Source: Terasakiella brassicae (GTDB lineage: Bacteria > Pseudomonadota > Alphaproteobacteria > Rhodospirillales > Terasakiellaceae). From it: a stretch of 64,000 bases of DNA. Below are positions 35,778 through 44,424 of the stretch, one piece after another. The notes beneath the pieces were generated by a model. That model saw only the letters and a list, made by a program, of their open reading frames with translations. It did not search any database and had not been told where the DNA came from. The translations under genes were made by a program, and so were the position numbers. The stretch's first letter is position 1; each line of letters starts with the position of its first letter. The stretch spans positions 172,089 to 236,088 of the forward strand of contig NZ_BMHV01000002.1 in NCBI RefSeq assembly GCF_014641495.1, given 5' to 3'.

Positions 35778-38141
35778 ATGGACGCTCAAAAAACAGATAC
35801 CCCTGACAAAGGACGCACGATCCTCCCCCTGATCGTTCTGTTTGCTGTTTTATGGACAATTGTTGTTGCTGCCTCTTTAGCCTGGAACACGCATAAGGCC
35901 GAAGAAGAAGTTATGAACCTCGCCCGCAAGGAAGCTCTTGCCATGTACAACAAGGACATGGGCTTTCGACTGTGGGGCACCCGTCATGGCGGTGTCTACG
36001 TCCCGATTAGCGACCATACGCCGCCCTCCCCTTATCTGGCCCATATTCCGGAACGTGATATTGAAACACCATCGGGGAAAAAGCTGACCCTGATGAACCC
36101 GGCCTATATGGTCCGTCAGCTTATGGATAATTATAACGAATTATACGGGACACGCGGTCACATCACCGGGTTGGTCCTGCTGCGACCTGAAAATGCGCCG
36201 GACACATGGGAAAGCAAAACCCTAAAATCCTTTATTGAAGACGGTGTGAAAGAAGTCAGCGAATTAACCGAAATCGACGGCGAACCTTTTTTGCGCCTGA
36301 TGCGCCCCATGATTATGACCAAGGGCTGTGAAAAATGCCACGGTCATCTTGGGTTTCGCGAAGGTGATATTCGCGGTGGCGTCAGTGTCGCGATCCCGAT
36401 GAAATCCTACCTTCAACATCAAGCCGCACAAAATCAGGTTCTTTATGCAACACATGGCAGCGTCTGGCTGATCGGTTTGTTTCTCATTGGTTTTGGTGGA
36501 CGTAAAATCCACACCGGATTGCAGGAAACCCTGAACGCCGAACAAGAGGTGCGCAAATTAAACCACGACCTTGAACAACGGGTTGCAGAACGCACAAAAG
36601 AGCTTAAAGAAAAAGAAGAACGTCTGCGCATGACCGTGGAAAACGCCGCCGATGGTATTATCGTAATCGACGAAACCGGCATCATTGATACCTTTAACGA
36701 GTCCGCGCAACATATATTCGGCTATACCCCCGACGAAGTCATCGGTGCAGATATCGCCATGCTTATGCCGGATAATGAGGGAAAGAAACATGATGGCTAT
36801 GTCAGCAACCTTTTAAAGACAGGTCGATCAACTGTTTTAGGAGTCGGGCGTGAAGTCACGGCAAAACGTAAAAACGGCGATCTGTTCCCGCTTCATCTGG
36901 CGGTCAGTCAAACCCATATGGAAGACCGCATCCTTTTCAGCGCCATCTGTCGTGATTTAACCCATGAAAAGAAAATCGCACAGGAACTTTTGCAGGCCAA
37001 GAAAGAAGCCGAACAAGCCAACCATGCAAAGTCCGAGTTCCTGTCCTCGATGAGCCACGAATTACGCACACCCCTGAATAGCATTATCGGGTTTTCCCAA
37101 TTACTGAATTTAGGAAATAATGAGCCTTTAAGCGCAGGCCAAAGCGATAAGGTCAAACAAATCCACAATGCCGGGCAACATCTTCTTTCCCTCATCAATG
37201 ATATTCTGGATCTTTCGCGCATTGAAACACAAGGGTTTTCCCTGTCTTTAGAACCCATCGACGTCAAAAAGGCCATTCAGGACTGCTTAACCCTGATTAC
37301 ACCACAGGCGCAAAAGCGCAAAATTCGTATCTGTGACAATATTACCTCTAAAGACCTACCCCTCGCCTTTGCCGATTTTGTACGTTTCAAGCAAGTGTTG
37401 ATGAATTTGTTGTCCAACGCCTTGAAATATAATGTCAAAGGCGGGCAAATCACCTTAAGTGCTGAAATCAATGGCCCTTATATCAAACTGTCCGTTGCCG
37501 ATACCGGTGCCGGTATTGCACAAAGCCAGCTTGATCAGGTCTTTCTACCGTTTAACCGCCTCGGACATGAAAATGGGGATATCGAAGGGACCGGTATCGG
37601 CCTGTCCATTACGAAAAAGCTGATTGAAACCATGAACGGGCAAATTACCGTTGAAAGTGTCCTCAATCAGGGATCAACCTTCAGCATTGAAATCCCGGTC
37701 TGCATCTCGGTTGAAGATTCTGAAAACGGAATACAGGTTTTGCCGATCCTGCCTGCGGGATCATGGCGTATTCTTTATATCGACGATAACGAAAGCAATT
37801 GCAGTCTGTTAAATGATACATTCAGCCATTACGATATGGTTGAATTTATAAGCGCACACACGGGGGAGGAAGGGATAAATCTCGCCTATGAAGAACTCCC
37901 CGATATTATTTTGATGGATCTCAACCTGCCGGGCATGGATGGGTTCAGCAGCCTGCATGTTTTGAAAAACGATGACGTAACCTGTGACATTCCCGTCATT
38001 GCACTTTCTGCCAACCGGGCGAAAAACCAAAGACAACTTGCCTTGCAAGCCGGGTTCCAGTCCTATATCGCAAAGCCGTTTGATATTGATGATTTACTCA
38101 CAACGATTGCCACGATCTTGAGCCGCCAAATCAGGCCGTGA
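35778..38141 (+). CDS. Hybrid histidine kinase with CxxCH sensor and FixL-like PAS
   Basis: A 787-residue membrane kinase. A first membrane segment lies near residues 14-36. A periplasmic DUF3365-like domain follows to about 220, with the c-type heme motif C184-EK-C187-H188. A second membrane segment is near 227-240, then a coiled linker. A PAS domain (about 283-400) matches the FixL heme PAS: H338 in KKHDGY and R358 in GVGREV are spaced exactly as the FixL heme ligand and oxygen-contact arginine. HisKA phospho-His H427, HATPase (about 535-640) and a receiver with D714 follow. It probably senses redox or oxygen. The output regulator is not adjacent. The stop overlaps rimI by 11 bases, convergent. 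Confidence 0.9.
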   Translation: MDAQKTDTPDKGRTILPLIVLFAVLWTIVVAASLAWNTHKAEEEVMNLARKEALAMYNKDMGFRLWGTRHGGVYVPISDHTPPSPYLAHIPERDIETPSGKKLTLMNPAYMVRQLMDNYNELYGTRGHITGLVLLRPENAPDTWESKTLKSFIEDGVKEVSELTEIDGEPFLRLMRPMIMTKGCEKCHGHLGFREGDIRGGVSVAIPMKSYLQHQAAQNQVLYATHGSVWLIGLFLIGFGGRKIHTGLQETLNAEQEVRKLNHDLEQRVAERTKELKEKEERLRMTVENAADGIIVIDETGIIDTFNESAQHIFGYTPDEVIGADIAMLMPDNEGKKHDGYVSNLLKTGRSTVLGVGREVTAKRKNGDLFPLHLAVSQTHMEDRILFSAICRDLTHEKKIAQELLQAKKEAEQANHAKSEFLSSMSHELRTPLNSIIGFSQLLNLGNNEPLSAGQSDKVKQIHNAGQHLLSLINDILDLSRIETQGFSLSLEPIDVKKAIQDCLTLITPQAQKRKIRICDNITSKDLPLAFADFVRFKQVLMNLLSNALKYNVKGGQITLSAEINGPYIKLSVADTGAGIAQSQLDQVFLPFNRLGHENGDIEGTGIGLSITKKLIETMNGQITVESVLNQGSTFSIEIPVCISVEDSENGIQVLPILPAGSWRILYIDDNESNCSLLNDTFSHYDMVEFISAHTGEEGINLAYEELPDIILMDLNLPGMDGFSSLHVLKNDDVTCDIPVIALSANRAKNQRQLALQAGFQSYIAKPFDIDDLLTTIATILSRQIRP

Positions 38142-38565
38142 ACTCATAAACCAAGGCATTCACAAGCGCGCCATCAGAGCGTTTATAATAATTTTTACGC
38201 ACCCCGATTTTAGCAAAACCGTGTTTTTCATAAAAGGAAATCGCCGATAGATTATCTGTTGCGACTTCTAGAAACATACGTGCGGTTTGCGCACAAGCGG
38301 CCTTTAACAAAGCACCGGCCACCCCTTGTCGACGGATCGCGGGCCGGGTCGCAATCGTGATGATTTCAGCTTCTATGTTATCGCCTTGACACAGAATAAA
38401 TCCAAAAGGATCGTCATTTTCGCAATCAAAAGCCAAAAAGCCAAATGTTGCCGGCAAACCAACCAAATCCGCAAAAGCCTGTGTTGACCAGTTTTCTGTA
38501 AAACTTTCTGCGTGTAAATTCGCAATTACCGCACAATGACCCAGACCCAATTCACATATGTTCAT
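38131..38565 (-). CDS. rimI: Ribosomal-protein-alanine N-acetyltransferase
   Basis: A 144-residue GNAT enzyme expected to acetylate the N-terminus of ribosomal protein S18. The acetyl-CoA loop is seen in ATRPAIRRQGVAGALL. The C-terminal FYEKHGFAKIGVRKNYY is typical of RimI. Its start overlaps the tsaB stop (ATGA), and tsaB-rimI is a common alphaproteobacterial pair. The C-terminal end overlaps the converging hybrid kinase gene. Confidence 0.9.
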   Translation of the reverse strand: MNICELGLGHCAVIANLHAESFTENWSTQAFADLVGLPATFGFLAFDCENDDPFGFILCQGDNIEAEIITIATRPAIRRQGVAGALLKAACAQTARMFLEVATDNLSAISFYEKHGFAKIGVRKNYYKRSDGALVNALVYEFTA

Positions 38566-39245
38566 GGACGCAAACGCCCGCCGTTTTTGGGTAAAGCCGC
38601 ATCCGGTGGACGAATGTAAAAGGCAGACGGGCGGGCTTGATCCGCATTCGGCAATCCTTTGGCCGCTGCAATTTGCACGACATAACGGGCTTCGGGCAAA
38701 GTGACATGGCTACAGACAGCTTCCACCCCACGGGCTTCCAACAGGTCTTTAATCCGGTCAAAAGAATCGCCACAAACCACAACCTTTGGGCAATTATCAG
38801 GCAGAATTTTAACCACATTTTCCGGCAATAAGGCCTGTGCCTGTGTACAAGGTTGTCCCTTCCCATCAAACAATTGGCAATAAAGATCAGCCCGCTTGGC
38901 ATCCAAGGCACATAAAATCGGGCAATCCTGTTTTCCAACACCGAAGGCCAGGGCTTCCAATGTCGTGACACCAATGACCGGCAGGCCACTGGCAACGCCA
39001 AACCCACGCGCCGCCGCCAAACCAATGCGCAACCCGGTAAACGCCCCCGGCCCAACCGTTACCGCCAAGGCACCCATGTCCTTGACGCTTAAGCCAGCCT
39101 CATCCAACATGTCAGAAATCATCGGCAAAAGCTCACTGGCATGCCCGCGTGTCATTTCTTGCAAAACAGAATGAGTAACATTATTATCCTGCCAAATCGC
39201 AACCGAACAAGACGCCGCTGCTGTATCCATCGCCAAAATTTTCAT
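38562..39245 (-). CDS. tsaB: tRNA threonylcarbamoyladenosine synthesis protein TsaB
   Basis: A 227-residue ASKHA-fold protein needed with TsaD and TsaE to make t6A at position 37 of ANN-reading tRNAs. MKILAMDTAAASCSVAIW opens the fold; GPGAFTGLRIGLAAARG and the following LPVIGVTTLEALA are diagnostic. ATG at 39245 is chosen over a TTG at 39266. It is in operon with rimI. Confidence 0.94.
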   Translation of the reverse strand: MKILAMDTAAASCSVAIWQDNNVTHSVLQEMTRGHASELLPMISDMLDEAGLSVKDMGALAVTVGPGAFTGLRIGLAAARGFGVASGLPVIGVTTLEALAFGVGKQDCPILCALDAKRADLYCQLFDGKGQPCTQAQALLPENVVKILPDNCPKVVVCGDSFDRIKDLLEARGVEAVCSHVTLPEARYVVQIAAAKGLPNADQARPSAFYIRPPDAALPKNGGRLRP

Positions 39246-39319
39246 GGGTGCTTTCACCTTTTTCAAAGATCTCCGGCTTCTTATACTGTGAAAACCGTTT
39301 AACCTTCAAGGTTGGCAAT

Positions 39320-39874
39320 ATGGCCCTTATCGAAATTACCGAAGAAACCCACAACGTCATTCTGGATTTGAAATACGCCACAACCGATAATTTCACCAAC
39401 GCGCCTGTTTACACAAATCCCCATTGCTACTTGCATGAAGAAGCAGAAGAACTGCTGCGCAACGCCATTGTCCTTGCCCAACCGTTTGGCTATCGCTTTC
39501 GCATTTTCGATGCCTTTCGCCCATCTGAAGCCCAATGGGCCTTGTGGAACCACACCCCGGACCCGGAATTTCTGGCAGACCCACGGCGTGGTTCCCCCCA
39601 TTCACGGGGGGCCGCCATTGACGTAACCCTGACAGACGAAAATGGAAACGATCTGGATATGGGCACAGGCTTTGACGCCTTCACACCGCTGTCCCACCAC
39701 GGCAATATGGAAGTGTCCATCGAGGCACAGAAAAACCGCTGCCTGTTAATGGGCATTATGACCACGGCTGGTTGGGATTTTTTCCGCAATGAATGGTGGC
39801 ACTATCAACTGTTTAATGCCCGCCGCCTGCCTGTTTTCAGCGATACCACCTTGCCAAATCCAATGATGGCTTAA
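39320..39874 (+). CDS. D-alanyl-D-alanine dipeptidase (VanX/DdpX-like, M15D)
   Basis: A 184-residue zinc peptidase that splits D-Ala-D-Ala, probably for cell-wall dipeptide recycling. Zinc ligands are in SPHSRGAAIDVTL (His, Asp) and the C-terminal EWWHYQ (Glu, His). FDAFRPSEAQ carries the arginine that stabilises the transition state. There is no signal peptide, so it is cytosolic. I chose the ATG at 39320 with AAGG upstream; the longer ORF overlaps the tsaB start region. Vancomycin resistance genes are not present. Its stop overlaps the converging lysR-type gene by 4 bases. Confidence 0.9.
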   Translation: MALIEITEETHNVILDLKYATTDNFTNAPVYTNPHCYLHEEAEELLRNAIVLAQPFGYRFRIFDAFRPSEAQWALWNHTPDPEFLADPRRGSPHSRGAAIDVTLTDENGNDLDMGTGFDAFTPLSHHGNMEVSIEAQKNRCLLMGIMTTAGWDFFRNEWWHYQLFNARRLPVFSDTTLPNPMMA

Positions 39875-40722
39875 GCGGCTTCCACCTCCGAACAATGCGT
39901 TGCCAGTTCCAGCAAGGTCTTCATGGGTTTTGTCTGAATGGTGGATTTATTGCAGATCAGATAGGTCTGCACCAATGCGATATCATCGGGAACAAGTGAG
40001 ATTGAGATATCGCTCGATAAATTGCGTGCGACTTCTTCGGGCAAAAGTGTAATGCCCAAACCGGCAGAAACGCAGCCGATAATCCCTTCCTGTGTGCCAA
40101 ATTCCATAACCTTATAGGGCAAACGCCCTTCACGGCGCAGCCATTCTTCGGCACGCGCACGATAGGCACACCCTTGTCGATAAACCAAAAGCGTATTATC
40201 CGGGGCACTGCCTGTGGCACTGACCAGAACCAAACGTTCTGTAAAAAACGGATATTGCACAATATCGTCACTTTGCACCGCACTACCCACAATCGCACAA
40301 TCAAGCTGATGATTCAGAACCTGCGCAATCATTTCGTCCGTTGTTCCGGTGCACACCGACAATTGTGTGCGGGGCTGGCGTTTATGAAATTCCTTTAACA
40401 GACGGGGCAGGCGAACCGCCATTGCCGTTTCCATCGACCCCAGTGACAAGGTGCCGCCATCTTCCACACTGGCCCGCACGGCCCGGCTGGCTTGGCGTTC
40501 CATATCCAGTAAACGATAGGCATGATCCAGTAAGACACGGCCCTGACTGCTCAGTTCCATCCCCCGGCTTTTGCGCAAAAACAAACTGACCCCAAGTTCT
40601 TCTTCCAGTTTTTTAATGCGCGCGGTCACATTGGATTGCACACAATGTAATTGCTGTGCTGCGCCCGAAACACTGGCATTTTCTGCAACGGCAATAAAGA
40701 CTTTCAAGGCTGAAATTTCCAT
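39871..40722 (-). CDS. LysR family transcriptional regulator
   Basis: A 283-residue regulator. The N-terminal helix-turn-helix reads FIAVAENASVSGAAQQLHCVQSNVTARIKKLEEELG. An effector-binding domain follows from about residue 90. It is divergent from an MFS transporter gene with a 125-base gap that holds a T-N11-A palindrome, so that transporter is the likely target. The effector is unknown. Confidence 0.92.
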   Translation of the reverse strand: MEISALKVFIAVAENASVSGAAQQLHCVQSNVTARIKKLEEELGVSLFLRKSRGMELSSQGRVLLDHAYRLLDMERQASRAVRASVEDGGTLSLGSMETAMAVRLPRLLKEFHKRQPRTQLSVCTGTTDEMIAQVLNHQLDCAIVGSAVQSDDIVQYPFFTERLVLVSATGSAPDNTLLVYRQGCAYRARAEEWLRREGRLPYKVMEFGTQEGIIGCVSAGLGITLLPEEVARNLSSDISISLVPDDIALVQTYLICNKSTIQTKPMKTLLELATHCSEVEAA

Positions 40723-40766
40723 AGGAACATCCTATTATCACTTTTTATGAACGATAGCATCAAAAC

Positions 40767-40785
40767 AAATCATTTGTAATGATTT
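40767..40785. promoter_or_regulatory. LysR-type operator candidate between lysR-like and MFS genes
   Basis: AAATCATT and AATGATTT are perfect 8-base arms about a TGT centre. The site fits the LysR consensus T-N11-A (T at 40770, A at 40782). It lies 45 bases upstream of the regulator start and about 60 from the transporter start. Confidence 0.6.
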
Positions 40786-40847
40786 TTTATTTCCCCTACA
40801 CTTTGTTCGTCAATCAAACAAAAAAATAAATAGGGTGGTAACACATC

Positions 40848-42038
40848 ATGTCCCAACGTCTGGCAACCTGGAAATTGCTTTGTGCCGGTATCTCGTCGTT
40901 AATCCTTGTTATGGGGATTGCCCGCTTTGCCATGACCCCGTTACTGCCCGCCATGCAGGCAGCCACCGGGTTGGGGGATGATGGGGCCGGATTTCTTGCG
41001 GCCTCCAACTATGCCGGATATCTCAGCGGCGCTTTATTTGCCAGTCGCTTGCGCGATCCTTTAAAAAAGCTGTTTTATTTCCGCCTTGGTATTGTTTTTG
41101 CCGTCCTGACCACCGCCGCAATGGCCCTGAGCGATCATGTTATCATCTGGTCTGTCTTGCGCTATTTCGGCGGATTGACCAGTGCAGCCGGGATGGTCAT
41201 TGGGACAGCGATTATTTTAGACCACCTGAAACAACGCCATCGTCCCGATTTCATCGGTATTCATTTCAGCGGTGTCGGGTTGGGGGTTGTCCTCAGCGGA
41301 ACGGTCCTCACCCTGATTGAACCGATTATGAGCTGGGATCAAGGTTGGTTACTGGTCGGGGGCATCGGTTTACTGCTCGCCCTGCCCTGCCTGTTCTGGA
41401 TGAATGTTCATAACCTGAATACCGCCCCAGCCGCACATGCCGATGCCGTCAGCATGCGTTCCAAACCCATCTTGTTTTTACTCATTTCCTACGGTTTTGC
41501 CGGGGCGACTTTCTCAATTGGCACAACCTTTATCATTTCGATTATGGCGCAAAGCCCTTCCTTGTCAGACAGTCGCAACCTCGCCTGGATTTTGCTGGGG
41601 GTTGCCTTGGCACCGTCTTGTTATTTCTGGATGCGTAGTGCGGTTAAACTTGGTGATTTCCGCGCCCTGACACTGGCCTATCTGTTGCAGGCGCTCGGTT
41701 GTGCCCTGCCTGTGATTTGGCCGTCAACCGCCAGCGCATTGATCGGTGGCTTCCTGTTTGGCGCCTGTTTCATGGGGATCGTCACCGTGGTTCTGGCCCT
41801 TGGTGGTAAATTATCACCACACAATCCATCGGCCCTGATCGGAATTTTGGTGGTGTCTTATGGTGTCGGACAAATCGTCGGCCCTGTCTTGGCCGGAATT
41901 GCGATGGAAAAAACCGGCTACAGTGAAATCGGATTGTGGAGTGCGGCAGCCTGTAGCCTCTTATCCATCGTCACCTTGGCGGGTAGCCGTTGCCCAGGCG
42001 ATAAGCCGGTTGAAGAAAACTGTGGCTGTTTAACCTGA
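40848..42038 (+). CDS. MFS transporter, YbfB/YjiJ-like
   Basis: A 396-residue inner-membrane carrier with about twelve hydrophobic segments. The N-terminal GIARFAMTPLLPAMQ and FLAASNYAGYLSGAL fit the YbfB/YjiJ subgroup. Substrate is unknown. The start has GGTGG upstream. The C-terminal tail ends in a small cysteine motif (ENCGC). The divergent LysR-type gene probably regulates it. Confidence 0.9.
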   Translation: MSQRLATWKLLCAGISSLILVMGIARFAMTPLLPAMQAATGLGDDGAGFLAASNYAGYLSGALFASRLRDPLKKLFYFRLGIVFAVLTTAAMALSDHVIIWSVLRYFGGLTSAAGMVIGTAIILDHLKQRHRPDFIGIHFSGVGLGVVLSGTVLTLIEPIMSWDQGWLLVGGIGLLLALPCLFWMNVHNLNTAPAAHADAVSMRSKPILFLLISYGFAGATFSIGTTFIISIMAQSPSLSDSRNLAWILLGVALAPSCYFWMRSAVKLGDFRALTLAYLLQALGCALPVIWPSTASALIGGFLFGACFMGIVTVVLALGGKLSPHNPSALIGILVVSYGVGQIVGPVLAGIAMEKTGYSEIGLWSAAACSLLSIVTLAGSRCPGDKPVEENCGCLT

Positions 42039-42104
42039 CAATAACCCTTCTTTCACTTTTTTATCCTACCCTTACCCTGTAAATATAAAAGACAGGGCAA
42101 GGGT

Positions 42105-43208
42105 ATGACTGATTTTGACAGACGATCGGGGGCAGATCGACGCACATCTCCCGTTCAGGATCAAAACAAATCCGTTGGACGGCGTGAGAACGATATATTG
42201 GATGCGGTCGCCCCTCTGGAACCCAGCTTTCAAGCACAAGGTTACAACCAAACCAGACGCAACCGTATTTTTGAAATTATGGAAGTCGGCAGTCAAAAAG
42301 ATGTCATTTCCCATGCATTCGATCTCTTCATTATCTGTTTAATCTCCCTGAATGTCCTTGCCGTTATTCTGGAATCTGTTGCCAGCATTCACAAAGACTG
42401 GGTGCTGGAATTTGAATATTTTGACCGCTTCAGCGTTTTTATTTTCACCATCGAACTTTTTCTGCGTATCTGGACCGTTGTTGAAAGCCCGGACCCCAAA
42501 TTTTCACACCCGGTTTGGGGGCGGGTGCGTTATCTTTTCACCTTGAATGCATTGGTTGATATTTTGGCAATTTTGCCATTTTATCTGAGTTTCCTTATGA
42601 CATTGGATCTGCGTTTTATGCGGGTTCTCAGACTGTTACGGGTCTTTAAACTGACGCATTATTCATCTGCCATGTCCATCATGTTAACCGTCTTGCGCCA
42701 AGAAGCCCGCGCTTTCGGGGCGGCTCTGTTCGTTCTGCTTTTATTGATGGTTTTTTCCGCTTCCATGATTTTCCTGTTTGAACATAAGGCCCAGCCGGAT
42801 GTCTTTTCCAACATCCCCAATTCCATGTGGTGGGCGGTGATTACATTAACCACAGTGGGATTTGGCGATGCCTATCCCATTACGCCAATGGGCAAATTGT
42901 TTGGGGCAATGATTTCCATCATCGGGATCGGAATGGTGGCCCTGCCTGCCGGTATTCTGGCCTCGGCTTTTTCCGAACAATTACATCTTCGGCGTGAAAA
43001 ATATCGTGATCAGGTCAATGATGCCCTGTCCGACGGTGTCTTGACCCACGGCGAAGCCGAACAGTTACGCAAAATTCAAGAAGATCTGGGGATATCTGTG
43101 GAAGAAGCTCGCAATATTTTGCATCATAGCGTAAAAGGCAAACTTCATTTTTATGCCCACTGTCCACATTGTGGCGAAAACCTGCAAAAAGACCCATCCA
43201 AACCATGA
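42105..43208 (+). CDS. Voltage-gated-type potassium channel
   Basis: A 367-residue ion channel of the VIC superfamily. Six membrane segments lie between about 70 and 290. The S4-like LRFMRVLRLLRVFKL carries regularly spaced arginines (about 170-182), and the selectivity filter TTVGFGD is at 249-255. The N-terminus has repeated DRR-type patches (FDRRSGADRRT, VGRREND). The cytosolic C-terminus has a helical segment (THGEAEQLRKIQEDLGIS), then HCPHCGENL, a single CxxC knuckle. The last four bases overlap the HAD gene start (ATGA). Confidence 0.92.
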   Translation: MTDFDRRSGADRRTSPVQDQNKSVGRRENDILDAVAPLEPSFQAQGYNQTRRNRIFEIMEVGSQKDVISHAFDLFIICLISLNVLAVILESVASIHKDWVLEFEYFDRFSVFIFTIELFLRIWTVVESPDPKFSHPVWGRVRYLFTLNALVDILAILPFYLSFLMTLDLRFMRVLRLLRVFKLTHYSSAMSIMLTVLRQEARAFGAALFVLLLLMVFSASMIFLFEHKAQPDVFSNIPNSMWWAVITLTTVGFGDAYPITPMGKLFGAMISIIGIGMVALPAGILASAFSEQLHLRREKYRDQVNDALSDGVLTHGEAEQLRKIQEDLGISVEEARNILHHSVKGKLHFYAHCPHCGENLQKDPSKP

Positions 43209-43876
43209 GCAGCACTCCTTTCGACCTAATAATCTTTGACTGTGACGGCGTCCTTGTTGACAGCGAGCTTCTCGCTTCAGACGTTTTGTCTGAAGAACTG
43301 GCGCGTCATAATATCGACATTCCACCGCGCGAATGCCGGGACCGTTTCACCGGGTCCAGTCTGAAACGGGTCAAAGAACTGGTCTTTCAAAGTACGGGTA
43401 TTGAACTCCCCGATGATTTTGAAGAAAACGTGCGCAAACAGGACCGCGATATTTTTGAAAAACGCCTGCGCCCTGTTTCCGGTATCGAAGAAACGCTGGA
43501 ACTTTTAAACATTCCGGTCTGTGTAGCCTCCAGCGGGTCTATGGAAAAAATCACCCATTCCCTAAAACTGGCGACAATCTATGATCATTTTGCGCCGAAT
43601 ATTTTTTCAGCCGAAATGGTCGCACGCGGCAAACCGGCGCCTGACTTATTCCTGTTTGCCGCTGAAAAAATGGGTGTTGCCCCGGAACGTTGCCTTGTCA
43701 TCGAAGACAGCCCTGTCGGCGTCAAAGGGGCGTTAAAAGCCGGCATGACCGTCTTTGGTTTTGCCGGCGCATCCCACGCCGGACCGGGTCATGCGGAAAT
43801 GCTGGATTTAGCCGGGGTTAAAATCTCGTTTCGCGAGATGTTCGCCTTGCCCAACCTGATTAATTTTTATCAATAG
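43205..43876 (+). CDS. HAD-superfamily phosphatase (beta-phosphoglucomutase-like)
   Basis: A 223-residue HAD hydrolase. Motif I is IFDCDGVLVDSE, motif II has CVASSGS, motif III the lysine in ARGKPAPDLF, and motif IV VIEDSPVGVKGA. The cap domain is the alpha-helical type between motifs I and II. Substrate cannot be told; sugar phosphates are typical for this subgroup. The start overlaps the channel stop by 4 bases, so the two are coupled. It converges with thpR with 17 bases of overlap. Confidence 0.9.
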   Translation: MSSTPFDLIIFDCDGVLVDSELLASDVLSEELARHNIDIPPRECRDRFTGSSLKRVKELVFQSTGIELPDDFEENVRKQDRDIFEKRLRPVSGIEETLELLNIPVCVASSGSMEKITHSLKLATIYDHFAPNIFSAEMVARGKPAPDLFLFAAEKMGVAPERCLVIEDSPVGVKGALKAGMTVFGFAGASHAGPGHAEMLDLAGVKISFREMFALPNLINFYQ

Positions 43877-44405
43877 AACCATATCGTTCCAGAACGTCAT
43901 ATTCCGCCCCATGTTGTGTCAAATGAGACTGAAACAGGGAAAAATGGGAAACTTTAAAAATTTCCGTTTTAAATCGGTTGTTCTCGCTGATGTAATCCAG
44001 CAGCTTTTCTTTTGGAAAACGATTAAGATAAGACAACGTGATATGGGGTTTAAATTTACGCCGTTCCGGTTCCAGCCCTGCACGTTCTAATGCTGTCATA
44101 ATTTTATGCTGCAAATGACAGAGGGCCACACGGTCCCCCTCAACACCCGTCCACAACACCCGAACCTTGCCCCGGCTTTCAAAACAATCAACCCCTGCTA
44201 ATTGCAAATCAAACGGGATAAGCTGCAATGTGTTCAGGGCTTCATGCAAATCAGCCGCCTGCACACTGTCCACTTCCCCTAGAAAAGCCAAGGTTAAATG
44301 CATATTGCGCGGAGCCACCCAGCGCACATCTTTTAATCCTGTGCACAAGGTGACAACCGCATCACAAACTGCTGAAGGCAGTTCCAGTGCGACAAATAAT
44401 CTCAT
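43860..44405 (-). CDS. thpR: RNA 2',3'-cyclic phosphodiesterase (2H family)
   Basis: A 181-residue 2H phosphoesterase that opens 2',3'-cyclic phosphates on RNA. The two catalytic motifs are HLTLAFLG near residue 40 and HITLSYL near 128, at the spacing usual for ThpR/LigT. The opening MRLFVALELP is typical. It lies 19 bases after the aldo/keto reductase stop on the same strand. Confidence 0.93.
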   Translation of the reverse strand: MRLFVALELPSAVCDAVVTLCTGLKDVRWVAPRNMHLTLAFLGEVDSVQAADLHEALNTLQLIPFDLQLAGVDCFESRGKVRVLWTGVEGDRVALCHLQHKIMTALERAGLEPERRKFKPHITLSYLNRFPKEKLLDYISENNRFKTEIFKVSHFSLFQSHLTQHGAEYDVLERYGSIDKN

Positions 44406-44424
44406 GTCCTGCCTCCCTTCCTAT

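Noticed and set aside
39248..39874. Longer form of the D-Ala-D-Ala dipeptidase starting at 39248
   Set aside because: The extra 24 residues run across the tsaB start region and are not like the family; the ATG at 39320 has AAGG upstream.
39320..39874. Vancomycin-type resistance operon
   Set aside because: Only a VanX/DdpX-like peptidase is present; no VanH or VanA-type ligase is nearby, so wall recycling is more likely.
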